In this document: positions 17,207 through 25,517 of the stretch, in pieces
How the letters are laid out: every line of letters begins with the position of its first letter
Position numbering within the stretch: the first letter of the stretch is position 1
From: Candidatus Binatia bacterium
Lineage (GTDB): Bacteria > Desulfobacterota > Binatia > UBA12015
Assembly (NCBI GenBank): GCA_036563615.1
Contig: DATCMB010000023.1
Location: forward strand, 248,001-312,000
Direction of reading: 5' to 3'
Length of the DNA: 64,000 nt
Program-made: the position numbers and the translations under genes
Notes under the pieces: generated by a model
Databases searched by the model: none
What the model was told of the DNA's origin: nothing
The model's input: only the letters and a program-made list of their open reading frames with translations

Positions 17207-19146
17207 ACCGCTGCTGGCTCCGAAGACGCGTCGGACGCGCTCGACGCGAGCTCCTCGCGCGGCGCGAGCGGCCGCGCCGCGACGATGCGTCCGCGCATCC
17301 ACAGACCGCCGTCCGGATCGCGCAGCACCTCGCCGACGCGCGCCGGGTGGTGAATTTCGAGCTCGACGGGCTCCTCGCGCGCGAGCAGCTCCTCGTCGAC
17401 CGGGTTCATGCCGCCGAGACGCTCGGCGACGAGGTGCGCCGGATACGAGAAGCGACGGCGGATGGTGCGCGTCGGTCCGACGCGCGGGCACAGCGCCTCG
17501 TCGAGCTCGAGCAGCTTCATCGCCTGCCCGACGAGATCGCCGCGTCCTGCGTCGACGAACCACTTCGCGGTCGCTGCGCGGATCACGCGGTAGGCGCGCT
17601 CGCGGTTCGACAGCAGATCGATGTAGAGGTCGGCGCGGCTCTCGTACGCCGCCATGCGATCGACCTCGCCGTTCGCATCGAGGCTGAAGCCGAGCTCGCA
17701 CAACAGCTCGCGCAGCACCGCACGCAGCAGCCCCGTCGTCGACACGCCACCGGCGAACGCCGTGAAGCGCGCGGTGATCGGCATCATCTGCCCGCGCGCG
17801 AGCATGATGTACGCCGTGATCAGGAAGTAGCCCTCGCAGCCCTCGTCCACCGTGAAGGTGTGGCAGCCGACGACATACTCGCCCTTGGCCTTGCCGTAGC
17901 CCGCGACCGGCAGCGTCTTGAGCTGGTATTCCTCGCGGCGCTCGTAGAACTCGGTGCCGGGCAGCAGCGTGTAGCCGAAGATGTTGACGTTCGGGAAGAT
18001 CGTCAGCAGGTGGTCGAGGTTCGCCTCGAACTCCTGCAGCGTGTCGCCGGGCAAGCCCCAGATCAGCTCGGCGCAGATCGGCACGCCCTCCGCCGCGAGC
18101 TCCTTGACGACCGGCTCGTAGTCGTTGGCGCGCATGTTGGTGCGGTGGCTGAGCTCGAGCGCGCGCGGCGTCAGCGTCTGCAGCGCGAAGTTGTAGTGCG
18201 GCAGAAGGCCGTTGGCGTGCATCAGGCGCACGATCTCGCGCACGCGCGCGTTGTGGTTCTTCGACCAGGAGGTCGCGAAGGTCTGCGGCAGCCCCGTGCG
18301 CTGACGCAGCTCGACGATCATCTTGGCCTTCTCGAGGTCTTCGCGCAGCGCGCCGAAGTTCGAGTCGCAGAGCCAGATGTCCTGGATGCCGCCCGCGACC
18401 ATGCGCTCGAGGTCGCTGCGGATGCGCGGCAGCGAGAACTGGAACATCTTGGTGCCGATCGCGCCCGTGCCCCACTCGCAGAACGAGCAGCGGTACGGAC
18501 AGCCGCGGCTGGTCTCGTAGGCGACGTGCGCGTAGAGCGGCTTGCCGTCCTCGTCGCGGAGCTGGATCACGTCGAGCGCGCTCGGCAGCTCGTCGAGGCA
18601 CGTCGTGCGCGGCCGATCCGGGGTGCGGCGCGGCTTGCCGTCCGCGTCGAGGAACGCGCAGCCCGCGATGCTCGGCCACGCTTCGCGTCCCGGTGCGTCG
18701 AGGATCTCGGTGAACGTCTTCTCGCCCTCGCCGAGCACGATGAGATCGATGCCGTCCTCGAACAGGAAGTCCTCGGCGCGCTGCACGTGCGGTCCGCCGG
18801 CGACCACCAGCGTCTGCGGCGCGTCTTGCTTGACGCGGCGGGCGAGGGTCAGGAACTCGGCGACGTTCCACGTGTAGCAGCTGAGCCCGATCACCGGCTC
18901 GACGCCCGCCTCGAGCGCCTCGCGCACCCGCGGCAGGACGCGCTGCGGCCACTCGGTGTCGAGCCAGCGCGGCACGTCGGTCGCGTCGCGGAAGTGCACG
19001 AGCTCGACGTCGGTGTGGGCGGCCGTGGCGCCGTGCGCTCGGAAGTAGGCCTTGAGCCCGCCGGTGGTCATCGGCGGCCCGAAGAACTGCTCGGTGTCGA
19101 GGCTGAAGAGGTAGACGGGACGGCGCATGGAGGTCGGGCGTGCCAT
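17203..19146 (-). CDS. B12-binding domain radical SAM protein
   Basis: About 647 residues from ATG 19146 (641 if ATG 19128). The N-terminus (about 1-160) is a cobalamin-binding-like Rossmann domain (VEPVIGLSCYTWNVAEF, VAGGPHVQRAEDFLFEDGIDLIVLGEGEKTF). A radical SAM core begins near residue 210 with the cluster motif CPYRCSFCEWG (CxxxCxxC). The GIQDIWLCDSNFG, LQTLTPRALELSHR and ELIWGLPGDTLQEF segments match the B12-rSAM family that includes magnesium-protoporphyrin cyclase-like and methyltransferase enzymes. The substrate is unknown. Same strand as the RND gene, 67 bases upstream, so a shared lipid or pigment role is possible but unproven. Confidence 0.82.
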   Translation of the reverse strand: MARPTSMRRPVYLFSLDTEQFFGPPMTTGGLKAYFRAHGATAAHTDVELVHFRDATDVPRWLDTEWPQRVLPRVREALEAGVEPVIGLSCYTWNVAEFLTLARRVKQDAPQTLVVAGGPHVQRAEDFLFEDGIDLIVLGEGEKTFTEILDAPGREAWPSIAGCAFLDADGKPRRTPDRPRTTCLDELPSALDVIQLRDEDGKPLYAHVAYETSRGCPYRCSFCEWGTGAIGTKMFQFSLPRIRSDLERMVAGGIQDIWLCDSNFGALREDLEKAKMIVELRQRTGLPQTFATSWSKNHNARVREIVRLMHANGLLPHYNFALQTLTPRALELSHRTNMRANDYEPVVKELAAEGVPICAELIWGLPGDTLQEFEANLDHLLTIFPNVNIFGYTLLPGTEFYERREEYQLKTLPVAGYGKAKGEYVVGCHTFTVDEGCEGYFLITAYIMLARGQMMPITARFTAFAGGVSTTGLLRAVLRELLCELGFSLDANGEVDRMAAYESRADLYIDLLSNRERAYRVIRAATAKWFVDAGRGDLVGQAMKLLELDEALCPRVGPTRTIRRRFSYPAHLVAERLGGMNPVDEELLAREEPVELEIHHPARVGEVLRDPDGGLWMRGRIVAARPLAPREELASSASDASSEPAAV

Positions 19147-19264
19147 GCGAGGGGCCGAGCCGCAACCGCGCGGGGCGATTTTGCCCGACGAGTCGGCGTC
19201 TCGTCCGGGGCGGCCGGCCGCGCGGCGACGCAAGGCTCCGCGCCGCCGACGCGGCGGCCGCCGC

Positions 19265-20035
19265 TCAGGGCACCGGCGGCAGGAAGGCGCGGTCCGCCGC
19301 GAGCTCCTCGACCAGCCACGGCCCGAGGCCGACCCGCAGCGCGGCCTCGATCCGGTCGCTCCGCCAGTGCAGACGCTTGGTCGAGAACAGCGGATCGGGA
19401 TCCGACTGCCACTCGCGGAACGCTTCCAGCGCCTCGTGGGTGGCGCGCTGGACGCTGCCGCGCTCGCGCATCCGCCCGAGCCAGGCGGCGAGGCGCGGGT
19501 GCTTCGCCCCGTCGATGCCGTCGCCGACGAGCTCGGCCATGATCAGGTGCGGGACGACCGCGATGTCGGCCCGGGTCAGCGTCGCGCCGGCGAGGTATTC
19601 GTTGGCCCCGAGCTCGTGCTCGAGCTGCGCGTGGCAGCGCTGCAGGACCTCGCTGGCCGTGCGCGCCGCCTCGGGGTGGCTCTGCACGAGGTCGGGGCGG
19701 AACGCCTTCATCACCCCGAGGACGAGCACCGCGCCGTCGAGCGGTCCGTCGGCGAACTTCTCGAGCAGCCGGACGCGTGCGCGCGCCGCCGGATCGTCGG
19801 GCAGCAGCGACGGCGGGATGCGGTCGTCGAGGTACTCGCAGATCACCGCCGAGTCGTAGAGCACGGCGTCGCCGTCGCACAGCGCGGGCACCTCGCCGCG
19901 CGGGTTGATCTCGAGCAGCCGCTCGCGATCGGCGTGCGTGCGGATCTCGTGCTTGTCGAACTTGATGCCCTTCTCGTAGAGCGCGAGCCGCACCTTGAAC
20001 GCGTACGGGCTCATGATGTTGTCGAACAGCTCCAT
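19265..20035 (-). CDS. Glutathione S-transferase family protein
   Basis: 256 residues with an N-terminal thioredoxin-like GST domain (MELFDNIMSPYAFKVRLALYEKG, NPRGEVPALCDGDAVLYDSAVICEYLDD) and an alpha-helical C-terminal domain (about 85-220). The ESAVICEYL-type glutathione-binding segment reads DSAVICEYL. The start at 20035 is supported by AGAAGGAG in the leader. It has a longer C-terminal tail than typical 200-220-residue GSTs. Substrate unknown; members detoxify electrophiles or act in aromatic degradation. Confidence 0.85.
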   Translation of the reverse strand: MELFDNIMSPYAFKVRLALYEKGIKFDKHEIRTHADRERLLEINPRGEVPALCDGDAVLYDSAVICEYLDDRIPPSLLPDDPAARARVRLLEKFADGPLDGAVLVLGVMKAFRPDLVQSHPEAARTASEVLQRCHAQLEHELGANEYLAGATLTRADIAVVPHLIMAELVGDGIDGAKHPRLAAWLGRMRERGSVQRATHEALEAFREWQSDPDPLFSTKRLHWRSDRIEAALRVGLGPWLVEELAADRAFLPPVP

Positions 20036-20322
20036 GTCGGCTCCTTCTGATTGACCCCGTGCTCGGGCGCTGACGTGTCCGCCGGAGTGCTCGCAGCGAG
20101 CTTCGTGCCGCGTCGGTGGGCCGCGTCGTCTCGTGTGCGGCGACGCTCGTCGCGTGCCGCACCTGCTGCAGCCTTGCAACGCGCGTGGCGGTGAAGCAAC
20201 GGGCGCGCGCGCACGCCGCGCGAGAGCCGTCCGTGCGGTGTCGCGGCGCTTGCGCGTGGTCGCGCGCTCGCGCCGCGTGGCCCCGCGCTTGCTGCGTCAA
20301 GCGACGGAAGAAGGAGCGTCTC

Positions 20323-20661
20323 GTGGAAGCGTTGATGGAACTCTCGTGGCGCCTCTATCCGGCGACGGTGCTCGGCTGCGTCGGCGCCGTGCTCGTCGTG
20401 CGCGGCTGGCGCACGTTCCTCCGCGTGCGGACGCAGGGCCGCGACCCCGAGCGCGCGCTGCGGGTCGCGCGCGCCCTGCGCGTCGTCATCCTCGGGATCT
20501 GCGTGACGACCTTCGCCGCGGCGTGGCTCGCGCAGCTCGGCTGGCTCGCGGGGCTCGCGCTGATCGTGGTCGGCGAGGAGATGCTCGAGACGAGCTTGAT
20601 GGTCGCGACGCTCGAGGACGGACGCCGGCGCGAGCTGCGTCGGCAGGCGATCGCGACGTGA
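20323..20661 (+). CDS. Small membrane protein of unknown function
   Basis: 112 residues from GTG 20323, which is preceded by AAGGAG at 7-base spacing. Three hydrophobic segments (about 8-26, 50-68 and 70-86) flank a charged loop (RTQGRDPERALRVARALR), and the C-terminus is basic. I recognise no family. It stands alone between the divergent GST gene and lpdA, 97 bases before the latter. Confidence 0.6.
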   Translation: MEALMELSWRLYPATVLGCVGAVLVVRGWRTFLRVRTQGRDPERALRVARALRVVILGICVTTFAAAWLAQLGWLAGLALIVVGEEMLETSLMVATLEDGRRRELRRQAIAT

Positions 20662-20758
20662 GCCGTCGATCCGCAGCGCGGGCGCTGCACGCGTCCGCGC
20701 CACGCATCGCGGCTGCGCGTCTTGCGGTGGCTGTGGGGATCGTCGAGGATCGAAGGAC

Positions 20759-22162
20759 ATGCCCGACGCATCGTTCGACGTCCTCGTCATCGGCGGCGGC
20801 CCGGGCGGCTACGTCGCGGCGATCCGCGCCTCCCAGCTCGGCTTCGCGACCGCGGTCGTCGAGCGCGAGCACCTGGGCGGCATCTGCCTCAACTGGGGCT
20901 GCATCCCGACCAAGGCGCTGCTGCGCGCCGCCGAGATCGCGCACGTGCTGCGCGATCAGGCGAAGGACTTCGGCTTCGACGTCCCGAGCTGGAAGCTCGA
21001 CATGAAGCGCGTCGTCGCGCGCTCGAGACGCGTCGCGGACCGCCTGTCGCGCGGTGTCGCGGGGCTCATGAAGAAGCACAAGATCCGCGTCTACGACGGC
21101 AGCGGCGCGCTCGCCGCGCCGGGTCTGGTGCGGGTCGCGAAGCCCGGCGAGCGCGACTTCGAGCTCGGCGCGCGCCACGTCATCCTCGCGACCGGCGCGC
21201 GCCCGCGCACGCTGCCCGGCCTCGAGCCCGACGGCAAGCGCATCTGGACCTACAAGGAAGCGATCGTCCCGGAGGATCTGCCGGCGTCGCTGCTGGTCGT
21301 CGGCTCGGGCGCGATCGGGATCGAGCTCGCGAGCTTCTATCGCCAGCTCGGCTCCGAGGTGACGGTGGTCGAGGTGCTGCCGCGCATCCTGCCCGCGGAG
21401 GACGAGGAGATCTCGACGCTCGCGCGCCGCATCTTCGAGAAGCAGGGCATGAAGATCCACACCGGCGCGAAGGTCGGACCGCTCGACGCCTCCGGTGACG
21501 GCGTCTCGGCGGAGATCACGCTCTCCGACGGCAAGACGACGCGCGTGAGCGCGGACCGTGCGATCCTCGCCATCGGCATCACCGGCAACGTCGAGAACAT
21601 CGGCCTCGAGGGCACCGGCATCGTGGTCGACAAGGGGCACGTCGTCGTCGACCAGTGGCTGCAGACCGGCGAGCCCGGGATCTACGCGATCGGCGACCTG
21701 GTCGGTCCGCCGTGGCTCGCGCACAAGGCGATGCACGAGGGCGTGATCTGCGTCGAGCACATCGCGGGCGAGCCCGTCGAGCCGCTCGACACGACGCTGA
21801 TCCCGGGTTGCACGTACAGCTTGCCGCAGATCGCGAGCGTCGGCCTCACCGAGGCGGCGGCGCGCGCGGAAGGTCGAGAGATACGGGTCGGACGCTTCCC
21901 GTGGCTCGGCAACGGCAAGGCGATCGCGCTCGGCGAGACCGAGGGCATCGTCAAGACAATCTTCGACGCGCGAACCGGCGAGCTGCTCGGCGCGCACATG
22001 CTCGGCCCGGAGGTGACGGAGCTCATCCAGGGCTACGTCGTCGCGCGCGGTCTCGAGACCACCGAGCACGAGCTCATCCGGACGATCTTCGCGCACCCGA
22101 CGCTGTCCGAGGCGATGCACGAGTCGGTGCTCGCGGCGTACGGGCGCGTGCTGCACGTCTGA
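20759..22162 (+). CDS. lpdA: Dihydrolipoyl dehydrogenase (E3)
   Basis: 467 residues, the standard length. FAD-binding GGGPGGYVAA at 12-21, redox disulfide C43-LNWG-C48 in GGICLNWGCIPTK, an NAD-binding GSGAIGIEL segment, the second FAD motif YAIGDL and the C-terminal catalytic HPTLSEAMHE are all present. It reoxidises dihydrolipoamide of 2-oxo acid dehydrogenases or the glycine cleavage system using NAD. No E1 or E2 gene is adjacent, so it is a stand-alone copy. Confidence 0.95.
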   Translation: MPDASFDVLVIGGGPGGYVAAIRASQLGFATAVVEREHLGGICLNWGCIPTKALLRAAEIAHVLRDQAKDFGFDVPSWKLDMKRVVARSRRVADRLSRGVAGLMKKHKIRVYDGSGALAAPGLVRVAKPGERDFELGARHVILATGARPRTLPGLEPDGKRIWTYKEAIVPEDLPASLLVVGSGAIGIELASFYRQLGSEVTVVEVLPRILPAEDEEISTLARRIFEKQGMKIHTGAKVGPLDASGDGVSAEITLSDGKTTRVSADRAILAIGITGNVENIGLEGTGIVVDKGHVVVDQWLQTGEPGIYAIGDLVGPPWLAHKAMHEGVICVEHIAGEPVEPLDTTLIPGCTYSLPQIASVGLTEAAARAEGREIRVGRFPWLGNGKAIALGETEGIVKTIFDARTGELLGAHMLGPEVTELIQGYVVARGLETTEHELIRTIFAHPTLSEAMHESVLAAYGRVLHV

Positions 22163-22245
22163 GCGGCGCGCGCGGCGTTTCCCGCCACGCTCCAGTTTTC
22201 CCGCCCGGCGGCCGATAGCCATCGAGAGATGGGGTCGGTGTCGCC

Positions 22246-24450
22246 ATGGGAAGCATGAGCGCGAGCCCGCAGGGCGGGACGGAGACGGCGGCGAAGCCGA
22301 GCGCCAAGTTGCTCATCATCGATGACGACCCGGTCATCACCTTCCTGCTGCGCAGCGTCCTCGAGCGCGCCGGCTACGAGTGCCTGGTGGCGCCGGACGG
22401 CGACAGCGCATGGCAAGTGCTGTCCCCCGACGTCTCGCTCGTCCTGCTCGACATCATGATGCCGGGGCAGAACGGGCCCGAGATCCTGCGCCGCATGCGG
22501 CTCGATCCGATGCTCGCCGACATCCCGGTGATCTTCGTCACCGGACGCTCGGACGCGGCGACCCGCATCCAGTGCCTGGCGATGGGTGCCGCGGGCTTCG
22601 TCGTGAAGCCGTTCCACGCGCGCGACGTGCTGAACCAGGTGCGGCTCGCGCTCGAGCGTCCCGAGGTCGACGACGCGGCGGACGACGACGCGACCGATCC
22701 GCTCGAGACCGCGCTCGAGGCCGAGCTCGCTCCCGCATCGGGTCTCAACGGCGATCTCACGCCGAGCGACCTCGAGAGCATGCCGGTGTCGCAGCTGCTG
22801 CGGAGCTTGCTCGCCGAGCGGCGCGCGACGCGGCGCTCGCTCGCGAGCCACCGCCGCCTGGTCTCGGCGCTCTTCCGCCTCCACCAGGCGATGAGCGAGG
22901 GCGAGAACCCGCGCGAGCTCGCGCAGTCGATCGTGGCGCTCGCGCAGAAGGCGCTCCGTGCGCGGTGCGCCGAGCTGTGGGTACCGGAGGACGGTCACCT
23001 CGTGCGCCTCGCGGCGCTGCCCGCAGAGGGCCACCGCGGAGACGGCTTCGCGCTCGACGGCGCGGAGCCACCGGCGCGCGCCTGGCGCGAGTGGCTGACC
23101 ATCGAGAGCACGCCCGACAACGGCGAGGAGATCGAGCTGCACTTCCCGCTCACCGTCGGCACCGATCGCATCGGCGTGCTGTCGATGTGCTTCACCGCCG
23201 CGGACCGGCCGTCGGAGAGCCTCGCCGGCTTCTTCTGCGCCGAGGTGGCGCTGGCGCTCGACTCGGCGATCCGTCTCGAGCACGCGCGCAGCGAGGCGCT
23301 CACCGATCCGCTCACCGGCGTCTACAACCGCCGCTTCCTCGAGACGCGTCTCGCCGACGAGCTGCGTCGCGCGCGCGAGATCGGCACCTCGACGAGCGTG
23401 CTGTTCATCGACATCGACCGCTTCAAGTGGTTCAACGACACCTTCGGGCACGAGGTCGGCGATCGCCTGCTGCGCTCGGCGGCGGAGGCGCTCGCGGCCC
23501 AGCTGCGCAGCGTCGACGTGGTCGCGCGCTTCGGCGGCGACGAGTTCGTCGTCATCCTGCCGGACACCGACCGCGCCGGCTCGGCGGTGGTCGCGGCGCG
23601 CTTGCAGGACGCGCTGCTGCGCATCGCGAACGACGCGCTGCCGCCGGGCAACGAGCTCACCGTGACGATCGGCGGCGCGACCTCGCCCGAGGACGGCGTA
23701 CGTCCCGCCGAGCTGCTCGCGCGCGCGGACTCCGCGATGCTGCGCGGCAAGCGCGCCGGCCGCAATCGCATCGAGATCTTCGGACGCAGCGCGAAGCCCG
23801 CGTCCGACACGAAGAGCCGTCGGCGCGAGGAGAGCATCGTGCTGCGGACGCTGATGGCGGCGCTGCACGTGCGCGACCCCGACACCGCGCGGCACTCGCT
23901 GGCGGTCGGCGCGCTGGCGACGCGCATCGCGCGCAAGCTGGGCTGCGACGCCGAGCAGGTCCGCCTCGCCGGACAGACGGGGCTCTTGCACGACATCGGC
24001 AAGCTGCACACGCCGATCAACATCCTGCTCAAGCCAGGCCCGCTCGACGAGGCGGAGCGTGCGCTCATGAACCTGCACGCGGAGATGGGCGCCGAGCTGA
24101 TCGCGAGCCTGCCAGCGCTGCGTCACCTCGCGCCGGCGGTGCGCGCGTCGCAGGAGTTCTTCGACGGCAACGGCTATCCAGACGGGATCGCCGGCGACGC
24201 GATCCCGCTCGCGGCGCGGATCGTCGCCGTCGCCGACGCGTACCACGCGATGCGCAGCAACCGGCCGTACCGCGCCGCGATCACGCACGAGGAGGCGGTC
24301 CAGGAGCTGCGCCAGTGCGCCGGGACGCAGTTCGACCCGGTGGTCGTCGAGGCGCTGCTCGGCCTGCTCGAGAAGGACGAAGCCGCGCGCCTGCAGGCGT
24401 CGCTCTTGGCCGCGACCACGGACGGCGACACGGCGACGCAGCCGGCGTGA
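22246..24450 (+). CDS. REC-GAF-GGDEF-HD-GYP cyclic-di-GMP signalling protein
   Basis: 734 residues. Receiver domain 20-140 with acidic pair IDDD, phospho-acceptor Asp69 (LLDIMMPG) and lysine in VVKPF. A GAF-like domain spans about 195-335. The GGDEF domain (about 345-505) has an intact GGDEF at 430-434 and RSVD at 421-424, the position of the product-inhibition I-site. HD-GYP domain (about 530-700) has His582-Asp583 and GYP at 643-645. Both the diguanylate cyclase and the phosphodiesterase should therefore be catalytically competent, with phosphorylation and a GAF ligand deciding the balance. The start at 22246 follows no strong ribosome-binding site; ATG 22255 is an alternative. No partner kinase is adjacent. 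Confidence 0.93.
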   Translation: MGSMSASPQGGTETAAKPSAKLLIIDDDPVITFLLRSVLERAGYECLVAPDGDSAWQVLSPDVSLVLLDIMMPGQNGPEILRRMRLDPMLADIPVIFVTGRSDAATRIQCLAMGAAGFVVKPFHARDVLNQVRLALERPEVDDAADDDATDPLETALEAELAPASGLNGDLTPSDLESMPVSQLLRSLLAERRATRRSLASHRRLVSALFRLHQAMSEGENPRELAQSIVALAQKALRARCAELWVPEDGHLVRLAALPAEGHRGDGFALDGAEPPARAWREWLTIESTPDNGEEIELHFPLTVGTDRIGVLSMCFTAADRPSESLAGFFCAEVALALDSAIRLEHARSEALTDPLTGVYNRRFLETRLADELRRAREIGTSTSVLFIDIDRFKWFNDTFGHEVGDRLLRSAAEALAAQLRSVDVVARFGGDEFVVILPDTDRAGSAVVAARLQDALLRIANDALPPGNELTVTIGGATSPEDGVRPAELLARADSAMLRGKRAGRNRIEIFGRSAKPASDTKSRRREESIVLRTLMAALHVRDPDTARHSLAVGALATRIARKLGCDAEQVRLAGQTGLLHDIGKLHTPINILLKPGPLDEAERALMNLHAEMGAELIASLPALRHLAPAVRASQEFFDGNGYPDGIAGDAIPLAARIVAVADAYHAMRSNRPYRAAITHEEAVQELRQCAGTQFDPVVVEALLGLLEKDEAARLQASLLAATTDGDTATQPA

Positions 24451-24516
24451 AGGCGACTCGGCCGGCGTGATCGCGCTCGGCCCGCGTGACGGCGGCTCAG
24501 CCGACGTGACGCCGGC
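24431..24516. repeat. Degenerate 19-20-bp repeats carrying the stop codon
   Basis: After the gene's own TGA (24448-24450) the pattern (G/C)CTC(G/A)GCC(G/C)(G/A)CGTGA recurs with TGA at 24468-24470, 24487-24489 and 24507-24509, giving periods of 20, 19 and 20 bases. The copies are imperfect. The array runs up to the stop codon of the convergent DsbA-like gene. The repeat unit is evidently copied from the gene end, as at 11216 and 37282. Confidence 0.65.
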
Positions 24517-25359
24517 TCACCCCGCCGCCGGCTGCCGCTGCTTCGCGAGCTCCTCCTCGACGAGCGCGCGCAGCTTCGCGGTGTCCGGTCCGATGACCCG
24601 CCGTCCGTTCACGAAATAGGTCGGCGTGCCGCCGACTTTGTTCTTGCGCGCGATCTTCTTGTCCCAGGCGACGGACCGGCTCGCCTGCGGCGCGGCGCGA
24701 TCGCGATCGAAGCGCTCCATGTCGAGCCCGAGCTGCTCCGCATAGCTGCGCAGGGTCTCCTCCGGAATGGTCGTCGTGTCGCCGGCGTAGATCAGCTCGT
24801 ACATCTCCCAGAACTTGCCCTGCTGGTGCGCTGCCCAGGCAGCGGTCGCAGCGCCCCACGCGTCGGCGTGGAAGCCGAGCGGGTAGTGCTTGAAGACGAA
24901 GCGCACCTGGTCGGGGAACGCGGCGACGAGCTCCTTCGGAAAGGCGGCGACGGACTTGCAGTACGGGCACTGGAAGTCGGCGAACTCGACCACGGTGACG
25001 GGCGCGTTCTCGTTGCCGAGCGTCGGCGACGCTCCGATCGGGATGTCGGCCGCGTCGTCCTGCTTCGTGTCCTGCGCGGCGGCTTGCGCAGCGCCCTGCG
25101 GAGCGGCTTTCGCGGCGTCTTGCGCCGGCGCGGTCGCGAGCTTGCGACGCGGCGCTTGCCGCGCGGCGGGCGGCTGCGTCGCCTGACGCTTCTCGAGGTC
25201 GGCGAGGCGCTGGACGAGCGCTTCCTGAGCGCTGCGCAGCTCGGCGAGCTCGCGGCGAAGCGCCTCGATCTCGTCGCTGGAATCGCCGGAGCAGCCGGCG
25301 ACCAGCGCGAGCGTGCAGACCAGGAGCAGGGAGCGTGTGCGTGGGAACGAGCGAAGCAC
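24517..25359 (-). CDS. DsbA-family thiol:disulfide oxidoreductase lipoprotein
   Basis: 280 residues from GTG 25359, which has GGAGG six bases upstream. The signal sequence ends in a lipobox (LVAGC, lipidated Cys23). A short coiled coil (about 29-58) and an Ala/Gln-rich linker lead to a DsbA/thioredoxin-fold domain (about 105-280) with active site CPYC at 131-134 and cis-proline GGTPTYFVNGR. It probably oxidises or isomerises cysteines of exported proteins while anchored to a membrane. The window encodes a very cysteine-rich exported protein at 40089, a plausible client by inference. A separate membrane partner (DsbB/VKOR) is not seen. Confidence 0.88.
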   Translation of the reverse strand: MLRSFPRTRSLLLVCTLALVAGCSGDSSDEIEALRRELAELRSAQEALVQRLADLEKRQATQPPAARQAPRRKLATAPAQDAAKAAPQGAAQAAAQDTKQDDAADIPIGASPTLGNENAPVTVVEFADFQCPYCKSVAAFPKELVAAFPDQVRFVFKHYPLGFHADAWGAATAAWAAHQQGKFWEMYELIYAGDTTTIPEETLRSYAEQLGLDMERFDRDRAAPQASRSVAWDKKIARKNKVGGTPTYFVNGRRVIGPDTAKLRALVEEELAKQRQPAAG

Positions 25360-25517
25360 GGTGAGCCTCCGTGGAGCGGGAAGTGCGAGAATCGCACACG
25401 CGTCCGGAGCCATCAAACCTCGCGGCGGACGCTGCGGAGGCGGGGAGGAGAGCCGGGCGTCGGCTTCGGTGCTCACGCGCGGGCTGCGCGGAGGGGCGCG
25501 CCTGAGCGGCGCGCGTC

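Noticed and set aside
20036-20322. Additional gene in the gap between the GST and the small membrane protein
   Set aside because: Frames here are Arg/Ala-rich with no ribosome-binding site or motif; I see only possible divergent promoters that I cannot define.
22177-22205. Direct repeat GTTTCCCGCC / GTTTTCCCGCC upstream of the c-di-GMP gene
   Set aside because: Two copies only, unequal, no promoter elements aligned with them; could be chance.
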